A stretch of DNA of 64,000 nt from Bradyrhizobium sp. 200 (GTDB lineage Bacteria > Pseudomonadota > Alphaproteobacteria > Rhizobiales > Xanthobacteraceae), in contig NZ_CP064689.1 in NCBI RefSeq assembly GCF_023100945.1, positions 7,360,001-7,424,000 of the forward strand, read 5' to 3'. Below are positions 9,146 through 17,009 of the stretch, piece by piece (position 1 is the stretch's first letter; the number at the start of each line of letters is the position of its first letter). The notes under the pieces are model-generated. The model made no database searches, was not told the origin of the DNA, and worked only from the letters and a program-made list of their open reading frames with translations. Both the position numbers and the translations under genes were made by a program.

Positions 9146-9917
9146 AGCTTTTCTCCACTTCGGCGCCGAGCAGCGACCAGATTTCACGATAGAGCGCGAC
9201 GAATTCGTCGGTGGTCTGCAGCGCAGAAACATCGCGCGGACGAGGCAGCGTGATCCTGACGTCGGCAACCATGCGGCTGGCGGGACCGGCAGACATCACA
9301 ACGACGCGGTCCGCCAGCGTGATCGCCTCATCGAGATCATGGGTGATGAAGACGAGCGAGCGCCGGTCCGCCTGCCAGAGGTCAAGCAGGATGCGGTGCA
9401 TGAGCCGGCGTGTGTGAACGTCCAGCGCGGAGAACGGCTCATCCATGAGAACGATTTTGGGCTCCATGATCAGGGTTTGTGCCATCGCAACGCGCTTGCG
9501 CTGGCCGCCGGACAATTGATGCGGATAGCGCTCCTCGAATCCCTTCAATCCGACCTTGGCGAGCCAGGGCCGTGCCTGCTCGCGCGCTTTCGCGATCGAG
9601 CTGCCCTGAAAGACGAGCCCGAGGCCGACATTGTCCTGGGCGGTCTTCCAGGGCAGCAGCCCTTCCTGTTGAAGCATGTAGCCGGACTGACCGTTCAGGC
9701 CCGTAAGAGACTTGCCGAAAATGCGAACGTCGCCGGCGGCGGGCTTCAGCAGTCCGGTGACAGTGTTGAGAATGGTCGATTTTCCGCAGCCGGTCGGCCC
9801 CACCACTGCAACGAATTCAGTCTCGGCCACCTGGAGGTTCATGCTTTTGACGGCCGTGAAGTCGCCGAAGCGAATCATCACGTCGCGCAAGTCCACGGCA
9901 AGTCCCGGCCGCCCCAT
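9129..9917 (-). CDS. ABC transporter ATP-binding protein (TauB/SsuB-like)
   Basis: Energising subunit of the importer. Walker A is GPTGCGKSTILNTVTG, the signature is LSGGQRKRVAMAQTL, and Walker B is KIVLMDEPFSALD, followed by the H-loop region VFITHDLDEAI. All are complete, so the ATPase should be active. The ATG at 9917 (MGRPGLAVDLRDVMIRFG) matches the family; upstream codons in frame reach into the operator region and are not expected to be translated. It is the first gene of the leftward catabolic operon and faces the IclR regulator across a 160-bp control region. Confidence 0.9.
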   Translation of the reverse strand: MGRPGLAVDLRDVMIRFGDFTAVKSMNLQVAETEFVAVVGPTGCGKSTILNTVTGLLKPAAGDVRIFGKSLTGLNGQSGYMLQQEGLLPWKTAQDNVGLGLVFQGSSIAKAREQARPWLAKVGLKGFEERYPHQLSGGQRKRVAMAQTLIMEPKIVLMDEPFSALDVHTRRLMHRILLDLWQADRRSLVFITHDLDEAITLADRVVVMSAGPASRMVADVRITLPRPRDVSALQTTDEFVALYREIWSLLGAEVEKSYVTQG

Positions 9918-9987
9918 TGTTTCGCTCCATAGAACTTGTTCTGGCGTCTGGAACCGAGTAGCTCGCGTCTCACGAGGAGTCAATCGT

Positions 9988-10004
9988 ATTCTGATGTGCA
10001 GAAT
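9988..10004. promoter_or_regulatory. Palindromic operator-like site 1 (IclR region)
   Basis: ATTCTG-ATGTG-CAGAAT: perfect 6-bp inverted arms around a 5-bp spacer, in the gap between the divergent ATPase gene (start 9917) and the IclR gene (start 10080). It shares the TTCTG...CAGAA half-sites and 5-bp spacing with site 2. Confidence 0.65.
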
Positions 10005-10050
10005 GGCGCTCGTCCTAGCTGGCTGGACTCCCGGCGTCATTCTGACTATT

Positions 10051-10069
10051 GGTTCTGCACAGCAGAACC
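10051..10069. promoter_or_regulatory. Palindromic operator-like site 2 (IclR region)
   Basis: GGTTCTG-CACAG-CAGAACC: perfect 7-bp inverted arms around a 5-bp spacer, 63 bases from site 1 and ending 11 bases before the IclR start codon. The location over the regulator's own translation start suggests autoregulation. Confidence 0.7.
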
Positions 10070-10079
10070 AGAGGTATCG

Positions 10080-10769
10080 ATGGTAAGAACAGGGGTTGAT
10101 GCGGTCGCGCGGGCACTGGCAATCCTTAAGGCGTTCGACCCGGAGCGCGCCGCGATGACGCTGACGGAGATTGCGGATGCGACTGGCCTCTACAAGAGCA
10201 CAGTCCTTCGCCTTGCCGCATCTCTGGAGGCGGATGGCTTCCTGGTGCGGGGTACGGACCGGCTATTTCGACCCGGACCGGAGCTATGGCGCCTTGGGGC
10301 GCTCTATCAGCGCGGGCTCGACCTCGGTGACCTGATCAGACCCTCGCTCCATCGTCTGGTCGAGGCAACCGGAGAGACCGCATCCTTCTACATCGCGGAG
10401 GGCGACGAGCGCATCTGCCTTTATCGCGTCAATTCTCCGCGTTCGGTCCGGCATCACCTCGAAGAGGGTCAGCGATTGCCGATTGACCGCGGCGCTGCCG
10501 GCCGTGTTCTTACCGCCTACCGCGATTCTGCATCAGCCGATGGAAAGAAGGTCAGAGATCGTGGCTTCTACGTCTCGATCGGCGAACGGGATCCTGAGGT
10601 CGCGGCCGCAGCTGTGCCTGTCATCGACGTTCATGGCCAATTGCGCGGCGCCCTCTCGGTCTCCGCCATTCGGACTCGCTTTGATGCAGATGCTCGGAAG
10701 GCTGCGATTGTAGTTCTCAAGTCCGAGGCTAAAGCGCTGATGGGTCTGCTGCCTGCAAGCGAGCGCTGA
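10080..10769 (+). CDS. IclR-family transcriptional regulator
   Basis: A 229-residue regulator with an N-terminal winged helix (VDAVARALAILKAFDPERAAMTLTEIADATGLYKSTVLRLAASLEADGFLVR) and a C-terminal IclR effector domain (LIRPSLHRLVEATGETASFYIAEGDERICLYRV, then VPVIDVHGQLRGALSVSAIRTRF). The ATG at 10080 places the helix-turn-helix at the expected distance; the longer frame from 9936 would run through both palindromes. It is divergent from the transporter/CoA operon and probably controls it in response to a pathway intermediate. Confidence 0.88.
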   Translation: MVRTGVDAVARALAILKAFDPERAAMTLTEIADATGLYKSTVLRLAASLEADGFLVRGTDRLFRPGPELWRLGALYQRGLDLGDLIRPSLHRLVEATGETASFYIAEGDERICLYRVNSPRSVRHHLEEGQRLPIDRGAAGRVLTAYRDSASADGKKVRDRGFYVSIGERDPEVAAAAVPVIDVHGQLRGALSVSAIRTRFDADARKAAIVVLKSEAKALMGLLPASER

Positions 10770-11089
10770 GCTACAATGGCAGCGTTCCGTTTATGACGCA
10801 CAGCTCAGCGGGTGCCGCAAGGGCCTCTCCTGAGCGCAGGGTGCATTTCTCACATTGTTGAGGCGCATCGGGGCGCAAATCGGCGAGGCGTTCTTTTGCG
10901 ACAAGAATTTTGTGGTGGTTCAAGGAATGCCCTGATAACGACAGAGCGTAGTGCAGATCAGTCTGGAGTGGTGGGACGCCCCTGAATCTGTTCCTGGAGT
11001 CGCCCAAGTGATCCCGCCGCAGATCATCCTCGATCTCGACGCCACCCACCCGTACACGGGCATCAGGAGGGAGGCTTCTTCAAAGGCTA
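10770..11089. other. Unidentified sequence at edge of IS graveyard
   Basis: After the IclR stop codon no native gene is recognisable. A minus-strand ORF (10771-11049) reads GGVEIEDDLRRDHLGDSRNRFRGVPPLQ but matches no family I can name, and another overlaps it in a different frame and runs into the transposase fragments. Probably rearranged debris. Confidence 0.35.
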
Positions 11090-11345
11090 TTACGCTGCTC
11101 GATATATGTGCTGGTGTTCTGGAGCCGGCATATGCTGAGGGCCAAGCTGCGGCGCGCCGACATCGATGCAAGCGCGGCCAGAACGTTGCGCAGATTGTGC
11201 GGCCGTTCGACCCATTCGGCCACCATCTTCGGCGTGGTGTTGAACTGGCGCGCGGCGGCGTGCATTGCTCAGTCCCGCTTCCACACACCGCACCATGGCC
11301 TCTCGACCTTTCGGCGTCAGGGGAGCATTCTTGTGGCTGTTCATC
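11090..11345 (-). pseudogene. IS481-type transposase, N-terminal fragment
   Basis: The minus strand reads MNSHKNAPLTPKGREAMVRCVEAGLSN, then after a frame change AAARQFNTTPKMVAEWVER. Together this is the helix-turn-helix start of an IS481-like transposase. The catalytic DDE domain is absent; the reading dissolves into unrelated sequence after about 60 residues. A remnant with at least one frameshift and a 3' truncation. Confidence 0.6.
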
Positions 11346-11429
11346 TGGTCTTTCCGTGGAACACTGAAGCTTCGCAACCTCAGCTTCCTCGGTTCGGACC
11401 AGATGGACAACCTCCTGAAAGACCACATC

Positions 11430-11708
11430 TAGCTCATGCACCGGCGTGGTCTTCGCACGCCTGATGATGTCGAGTGCCCCGGTCTGATTGGTGTCGCACC
11501 CCAGGCACCGAACTTCCAAGTAAAAATAACCGGCATTGATCGCGTCGCCGATCGTAGGTGACGGCGGGGTCGGTCCCTTGTAACCAAGCATCCGAAAATT
11601 CCACGCCTCACAAGTCAGCTTGTCTTCTTGCTTGCGCGCCTCCTTTGCACGCTCGGCCGACATTCTGATTTGGGTGCCGAACAGATACTCGCGGGCTTTC
11701 GTGGACAT
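11430..11708 (-). pseudogene. Truncated hypothetical protein (MSTKAREYLFGTQ type)
   Basis: Starts MSTKAREYLFGTQIRMSAERAKEARKQ and includes GYFYLEVRCLGCDTNQTGALDIIRRAKTTPVHELD, with a CxxC pair that may bind zinc. I recall this as a small conserved protein of unknown function, common beside IS elements in rhizobia, which normally continues into a second cysteine-containing segment. Here similarity stops after HELD and the frame runs into IS481 debris, so it is 3'-truncated. Confidence 0.45.
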
Positions 11709-11759
11709 GGCGCTACAGAGAAGCGCAGTAAGACCTTCAACGCAAACGATCAAGTAGTG

Positions 11760-12236
11760 GGGGCACGAGCGGGGCCGTGAAGTTCGGGTCGGTGCTCTCA
11801 CACCAGGACTTGCGAGCCGCGGGGTCAATCTTGTGGCTGCGCAGGAACCGCCAGACATATTGGACGTCAACGTCGCCCAGCGCCTCGGTCAGCAGAGGGC
11901 CTGTCCAGCGCGCAAACCCTTGCGGGGGTAGCTTATCCAGCAGCTTCAGAATCCGCTTGTAGGTCGTCCTCGTATAAATCGGCTGCTTGCCAGGCCGCGG
12001 CTTGTCTTGCAGCCCTTCAAGGCCATGGTCGGCATAGCGATGCCGCCAAAGGCTGACAATCCGCGGCTGGACCCCAACTTCCTTGGCGATCGACCGGGTG
12101 CTGCGCCCATCCGTCGCCAACAGAACGATCCGCGCCGATTCAAATCGCGCTGCAACGTCATTGGCGAGCGACAACACGCCTCAAGCGCCTTGCGATCTTT
12201 CCTCGAAAGGTGGACTTCTCTTGCTTCAAGGATCAT
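11760..12236 (-). pseudogene. IS630-type transposase, N-terminal fragment
   Basis: Reads EVHLSRKDRKALEACCRSPMTLQRD in one frame, then shifts to SARIVLLATDGRSTRSIAKEVGVQPRIVSLWRHRYADHGLEGLQDKPRPGKQP and on to KSWCESTDPNFTAP. This is the winged-helix DNA-binding half of an IS630-family transposase. The DDE catalytic half should follow but is missing, replaced at about 11760 by unrelated sequence. One frameshift near 12170 plus truncation. Confidence 0.75.
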
Positions 12237-12628
12237 CCATATCTTGAATCACGACTCACGACCAAGAAAAGTGGGTACTGGTCTCGTTCATGGCGTATCG
12301 CTCTCCTTGAGAGGTTCTGGCAGGCTCGACACCCGCCTCGATACGCCGCCTATCTCAGTCCGTCATCACCCAGCTTAGTCAGAGATCGAAGTGATCGATG
12401 ATGATCTCGGTCGTTCAGCCGCCGGCGCCGTACAACGCGCCGTGCCGCGCGACAATCAGGGTGACAAGGCGTATTGCCGCATCTAGCGATGATCCCGAGA
12501 GACCTCTTGTTGCCTCATCTATTTTGCTCCCTAGCGAGGGGAGCGAAGAGGCCAGTCTCACAACTGGTCGTCATTACGAGCGCGCCGATGTCGCGCTCGG
12601 TCCTCGACCGAGCGCTTGCCAAGCCAAC
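12237..12628. other. Non-coding stretch between IS remnants
   Basis: No protein family recognised. Contains a 9-bp inverted repeat GGCGTATCG (12292-12300) / CGATACGCC (12351-12359). Confidence 0.4.
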
Positions 12629-12716
12629 AGACCGGTGATCGGGCGTGGTCAAGGCCGCCAGCCGCCGAAGGCGGTGGCGCATCGCGCCAGCCTTGAGCAC
12701 GGTCGATCACCGGTCT
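12629..12716. repeat. 88-bp nested palindrome next to transposase remnant
   Basis: Outer arms AGACCGGTGATCG (12629-12641) and CGATCACCGGTCT (12704-12716) are perfect inverted repeats. A near-match GTCAAGGC/GCCTTGAG lies inside, and a GC-rich inner hairpin with arms around GCCGCC/GGCGGT near 12655-12680. It lies just downstream of the stop codon of the minus-strand transposase remnant, so it may be that element's terminator or one of its ends. Confidence 0.7.
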
Positions 12717-12719
12717 ACC

Positions 12720-13290
12720 TTAGACTACCGACGCTCCGTCGAGCAGCGGGGGACTTTCCGGTGATGTGACAATCACATCGCTTTGTGCCGCGTTTTCCCC
12801 GGAGCCAAACACCAGTGCGCTTGCTTGCTCGCTGCGCCACAATTTGAGACGACGTTGAAGGGTTCGGAGTACTTTGCGCGGGTAGACCCCGGGGTTTTCT
12901 GCCTGAAGCTTGGACAGGAGTTCGCTGCTGGTCCGCCATGGCTCGGCCTCGAACCATTCGCGCAGCTGTGGCGTGGCTTTGACCAGCGGATCGGGGCGTC
13001 GTCGCTCTCGCTTCAGCTTCGCAATTGGCCTGTCGGTCGGGCGTCCCGCTCCTTCTTTCCATGCTATTCGCAAGCTCGACAAGAACTGTTCAATCGGCGG
13101 CATCGCAGTTGGATGGCTTGCTGGGGCGGCGTCGGTGAGACTGGCCAACTGCTCCTGCACGGCTCGGATATCGCGCAGTAAGGCGACCGGATCCAGGCTG
13201 GCATAGATTTCATTGACGCGGGCGCGGACGGCATCAGGTGTTCTTGCTTCGGCAACCAGCCGCTGATGCGGGGTCGCGGGGGCGCTGTAC
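12720..13290 (-). pseudogene. DDE integrase/transposase, C-terminal fragment
   Basis: The minus strand encodes ARVNEIYASLDPVALLRDIRAVQEQLASL, then GRPTDRPIAKLKRERRRPDPLVKATPQLREWFEAEPWRTSSELLSKLQAENPGVYPRKVLRTLQRRLKLWR. The last block resembles the C-terminal tail of large rhizobial integrase-core transposases. The catalytic core is absent. Upstream of about 13290 the frame turns into unrelated residues. A 5'-truncated remnant. Confidence 0.6.
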
Positions 13291-13339
13291 GTTTTGTGGC
13301 AAGCTCGCTGCGAGATGGCGAATGAGCCACTTGGGACGA

Positions 13340-13816
13340 GAAGCCGCATGCGGCGATGACGGAAAAGGCGGACGCGCCGCCACACTCAATGCCTTGTTCG
13401 ATGAATGGAACGACCAGCGCAGAGGAGAGCCGGGCGAGCAGGGAAAGATTGCGCGCTATGGCACAATCGATTGACTGTTCCGGCAATACAAGACGGAGAA
13501 GGCCTATACCGAGAAAGTCTCTCCCAGGTCACGGCCTGACTACGAGCGGATCATGCAGATGATCTGCGATACCGTCGGTAAGAGCGGACGGCGGATCGGC
13601 GAACGGCAGATCATGGAAGTCACGCCACGGGCCGCTGACAAAATCTACGACAAGATCATCAACGGGCCGAACGGACTCAGGCTGCGGCAGGGCGAGAAAG
13701 TGGTCGGCCTCTGTCGCAAGGTCTGGCGCATCATTCGTCGGCTGCACCCGGAGCTGTTCGACAAGCAACACCCGAACCCCTGGGACGACTTCACCCTCAA
13801 GAGCCGCACCAAAACC
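13340..13816 (+). pseudogene. Tyrosine recombinase (phage-type integrase) fragment with nonsense codon
   Basis: Reads TLNALFDEWNDQRRGEPGEQGKIARYGTID, then TGA at 13472-13474, then in the same frame LFRQYKTEKAYTEKVSPRSRPDYERIMQ and on to AADKIYDKIINGPNGLRLRQGEKVVGLCRKVWRIIRRLHPELFDKQHPNPWDD. This is the arm/core-binding half of a rhizobial integrase. The catalytic domain with the Arg-His-Arg-Tyr residues is missing. The TGA replaces what looks like a Trp codon. No tRNA gene or att site was found beside it. Confidence 0.6.
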
Positions 13817-13989
13817 ACGTGGAGAATTTACAGCGTAAGCCATTCATTTAATTGATCTATTTTGTCTCCGGTCGACCCTATAAGTTGAACCGACTGAGGA
13901 AATCAGCGCGACCAAGCTTCCGCACCTTGGATTTTCTAGGGTCATACATGACCCGATTGGAAGGGAAAAATCACCCGAATGCGTTCTCA

Positions 13990-14026
13990 GTGCACACATA
14001 GTGCACACGACGGCCCGAGTGCACAC
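13990..14026. repeat. Three GTGCACAC repeats
   Basis: GTGCACAC occurs at 13990-13997, 14001-14008 and 14019-14026. The first two are 11 bases apart, start to start. The same pair with the same spacing recurs at 41055-41073. The repeats sit between the integrase remnant and the end of the fix operon. Confidence 0.7.
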
Positions 14027-14125
14027 GCCTCACCTTAGATTGCGCCGGCGAGGATATTCGTGACGTCGCCGCTGATGCTATCGCAACGGCCTCGATCGGA
14101 CTCTATATTGGGCTCACGACGACGT

Positions 14126-14290
14126 TCAAGGAGCCGGCTTGTCCTGAACAGGGTCGTCATCGGCAATCGCTCGCCACCCCGCTCCTTCAAGATCGTTGTA
14201 TTGGCCGTTCCTGAGCGACCAGAGAAACCCCACCAGGCCGAGCAGGCCGAGCACCAGCGCCAGCGGAACGAGGAATACCAGGACTTCCAT
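14126..14290 (-). CDS. fixS: cbb3 oxidase maturation protein CcoS/FixS
   Basis: A 54-residue single-span inner-membrane protein, MEVLVFLVPLALVLGLLGLVGFLWSLRNGQYNDLEGAGWRAIADD. The hydrophobic helix followed by LRNGQYDDLEG-like sequence is the CcoS signature; CcoS is needed to fit haem and copper into CcoN. The ATG overlaps the fixI stop codon by one base, the standard arrangement. Longer frames upstream lie inside fixI and are ignored. Confidence 0.92.
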   Translation of the reverse strand: MEVLVFLVPLALVLGLLGLVGFLWSLRNGQYNDLEGAGWRAIADDDPVQDKPAP

Positions 14291-16482
14291 CAGCTCAACT
14301 CCCTGACACCACGATGCGCGCGAAGGGCGTTCAAGATCACCAGCAGCGACGAGCCCGACATGGCAGCAGCGGCCACCAGCGGCGTCGCCAAACCAGCAAT
14401 TGCCAAGGGCACAGCCAGCAGATTGTAGACAGCGGCCAACCATAGATTCTGTCGCATTAGCCGCAGCGCTTTCCGCGAGAAGCCGATGGCAGCCACCACG
14501 GGTGTCAGGCGGTCGCCGAGAAAGACCAGATCGGCGGTCGCCTGGCTCAAATGGGTGGCGGTCACCGGCGACATCGAAACATGCGCGGCCGCCAGCGCAG
14601 GCGCGTCGTTCATGCCGTCACCGACCATCATGACCTTGACGCCATGTCGCTTCAGCTCATCGATCCGCGCAATCTTGTCGGCAGGGGTTACGCCTGCCCG
14701 CCATTCGTGAATTCCGAGCGACTGCGCGGAGTGACGTACCGCTGGCTCGCGATCGCCGGACAGTATCTCGACTCCGATGCCACATTGTTGAAGTGCGGCG
14801 ACAGCTCTGGCTGCATCTGGACGCAGCCGCTGCCGTACCGCAAAGACGTGGCACGTTTCGCCATGACGGAAGGCAACGACCGACGCTTCGGGATCCCTGC
14901 ACAAGATATAATTGGCCAGATAATCCGCGCCGCAGAATGACGGCCTGCCCAATCTGACTTCAAGTCCGTCGACGAAACCATGCACACCCTGACCGGTAAC
15001 CTCTTCGACCCCAGCCAGCGGCGTTTTTGCTTTGGCCGCGCGGGCTACCGCGGACGCGACCGGGTGATGGCTGGCAAGCGCAAGCCGGCCGGCCAGTTCG
15101 AACATTTCGGCCGGAATGCTCGCAGCGTTGGCGACATCAAGTTCGGGCAAGGTCAGTGTCCCCGTCTTGTCGAACACGGCCCTGTCGACGTCGGCCAGCC
15201 GCTCGATGGCATCGCCGGAATTGAGCAGCACGCCGTTCCGGAACATGGCGCCCGATACGACGGTTTGCACCGCCGGTATGGCGAGGCCGAGCGCGCATGG
15301 GCAGGTAATGATCAGAACCGCGATCGCCATGACGATGGCATCATGCCAGGACGCGCCGAACGCGACCCAACCCAGCATGGTCAGAAGGGCTGCGGCGTGG
15401 ACCACGGGCGCATAGAGCCGGGCCGCGCGATCCGCCAATTGCACATAACGGGTGCGCGCCTGCACCGCGTTGTCGAGCAACCGACCGATTTCGGACAGCA
15501 GCGTGCCTTCAGACGCCGCCGACACCCGCACGCGCAATGCACCGGAGAGATTGAGCGTTCCCGCATAGACGGCGGTCCCCGGTCCCGCCTTCACCGGCAG
15601 GGTCTCGCCGGTGATCAGGCTTTGATCGATCTTGGACCAGCCCTCGATCACGGAGCCGTCGACGGCCGACCGTTCACCGGGCCGCAGCAACACGATATCG
15701 CCGGCCTGCACCGCGGCGATCGGCACTTCGGATATCTCGTCAACGCCAACGAACTTCGTTGCCGTCTCGCCCCTGAGGGCGGCCAGGTTTCCCGCGACGG
15801 CGCGAGTCCGCCGGCGCATGCTCTGATCGAGATAGCGGCCGGCCACCAGAAAGGTGATCAGCATCAGCGCCGCATCGAAATAAGCGTGTTCAGCGTGGTG
15901 AATGGTTTCGACCACCGACATCGCGAGCGCCAGCACGATGCCGATGCTGATGGGAACGTCCATGTTGGTGCTGCGCACCCGCAGTGCGCGGAACGCAGAC
16001 CTGAAGAACGGCTGTCCCGAATAGGCTGCCGCGGGCAAAGCAATCAAGGCAGACAGCCAGTGGAAAAAATCACGCTGCTCCGGGATCATGTCGGTGACGT
16101 TGCCGGACCATACCGGCACCGACAGCATCATCACGTTCATCGCGCCAAACGCCGCAACGCCGAGGCAGCGCAACAGGAAGCTCGCCTGCTCAGTCTCGAG
16201 CGCTTCGGCACAGACCGGCTCGAACGGATAGGCCTTGTAACCTAGTTCGGCCAACCGGTCGATGAAGCGGGTTGGATCGTGCGCCCCTTGCTTCCATTCC
16301 AGCGCCACTCGACGGTCAGTCAAATTGACACGAGCCAGCGTGACATCCGGAAGCGCGGAAAGGGCGCGTTCGATCCTGGACATGCAGCCGGCACAACTGA
16401 CGCCTTCGACCGCAAGATCGATATGCGACACCCCGGAACCGAGGTCCCTGACATAATGTGAAAAGTCCCGCGCCGCCTGCAT
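14290..16482 (-). CDS. fixI: Copper-transporting P1B-type ATPase CcoI/FixI
   Basis: A 730-residue copper exporter that supplies copper for the CuB site of cbb3 oxidase. It carries an N-terminal heavy-metal domain with CAGCMSRIERA, a transmembrane CPC motif (TCPCALGLAIP), the phosphorylation site DKTGTLT, the ATP-binding HP-type motif (SHHPVASAVA) and the hinge VGDGMNDAPAL. Length and motifs match FixI/CcoI. It follows fixH with 12 bases between and overlaps fixS, within fixNOQP-GHIS. Confidence 0.95.
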   Translation of the reverse strand: MQAARDFSHYVRDLGSGVSHIDLAVEGVSCAGCMSRIERALSALPDVTLARVNLTDRRVALEWKQGAHDPTRFIDRLAELGYKAYPFEPVCAEALETEQASFLLRCLGVAAFGAMNVMMLSVPVWSGNVTDMIPEQRDFFHWLSALIALPAAAYSGQPFFRSAFRALRVRSTNMDVPISIGIVLALAMSVVETIHHAEHAYFDAALMLITFLVAGRYLDQSMRRRTRAVAGNLAALRGETATKFVGVDEISEVPIAAVQAGDIVLLRPGERSAVDGSVIEGWSKIDQSLITGETLPVKAGPGTAVYAGTLNLSGALRVRVSAASEGTLLSEIGRLLDNAVQARTRYVQLADRAARLYAPVVHAAALLTMLGWVAFGASWHDAIVMAIAVLIITCPCALGLAIPAVQTVVSGAMFRNGVLLNSGDAIERLADVDRAVFDKTGTLTLPELDVANAASIPAEMFELAGRLALASHHPVASAVARAAKAKTPLAGVEEVTGQGVHGFVDGLEVRLGRPSFCGADYLANYILCRDPEASVVAFRHGETCHVFAVRQRLRPDAARAVAALQQCGIGVEILSGDREPAVRHSAQSLGIHEWRAGVTPADKIARIDELKRHGVKVMMVGDGMNDAPALAAAHVSMSPVTATHLSQATADLVFLGDRLTPVVAAIGFSRKALRLMRQNLWLAAVYNLLAVPLAIAGLATPLVAAAAMSGSSLLVILNALRAHRGVRELS

Positions 16483-16494
16483 GATAAGCCCTTC

Positions 16495-16992
16495 CTAGTT
16501 CAACAGCACACGGTTCTTCGACAGAAACAACCGTTGCCCGGCCGAAGCTCCTTCGAGCACGAGGTCCCATTGACCCGGCGCGATCGCGAGGGCGCTTCCC
16601 CGATAGATGCCGATCCCCACTTCGGCGAGGGGCACCGGCAAATCGGCGCGCCGGTCGGTCGGCCGCTCGAACCGGCCGTGAAACTTTAGGCCCGATATCG
16701 GCCGGCCGCTGCTGTCGCGCGCCTCGATCTGCAGCGTCGCGCCGCCCTGCCCGCTGCGCTCGACATGCGCATCGACCTTCCAGTTTCGCGCGTTCTGATC
16801 GCGGGCCGCCGTGATTTGCTTCTCATAGGCGAGGCTTGCGCTATAGGCGCTGTCGACCTCGGTCCCGGGCAGCGTCTGGATAGCAAACCGCATCATGACG
16901 AGGTTGACTCCGATCACGACGCCAAAGAACGCGATCAGCATTGCCAACACCTTGCGGCCGGTGATGGGTTTTGGCGCCTGCGATCCCGTCAT
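16495..16992 (-). CDS. fixH: cbb3 oxidase assembly protein FixH/CcoH
   Basis: A 165-residue protein with one N-terminal membrane span (GRKVLAMLIAFFGVVIGVNLVMMRFAIQTLPGTEV) and a periplasmic domain. The VDSAYSASLAYEKQI segment is typical of FixH. FixH assists assembly and stability of the cbb3 complex. Encoded 17 bases after fixG and immediately before fixI. Confidence 0.92.
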   Translation of the reverse strand: MTGSQAPKPITGRKVLAMLIAFFGVVIGVNLVMMRFAIQTLPGTEVDSAYSASLAYEKQITAARDQNARNWKVDAHVERSGQGGATLQIEARDSSGRPISGLKFHGRFERPTDRRADLPVPLAEVGIGIYRGSALAIAPGQWDLVLEGASAGQRLFLSKNRVLLN

Positions 16993-17009
16993 GTGGTGGC
17001 TCCTGCCGC

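Noticed and set aside
10920..11870. A 316-codon minus-strand ORF
   Set aside because: A chance joining of several fragments: a truncated hypothetical protein and IS481 debris in wrong frames.
13340..14125. An integrated island with a tRNA attachment site
   Set aside because: The integrase is a fragment and no tRNA gene or matching att repeats were found around it.
14980..16245. 421-codon plus-strand ORF opposite fixI
   Set aside because: Shadow frame in GC-rich DNA; fixI is complete with all motifs.
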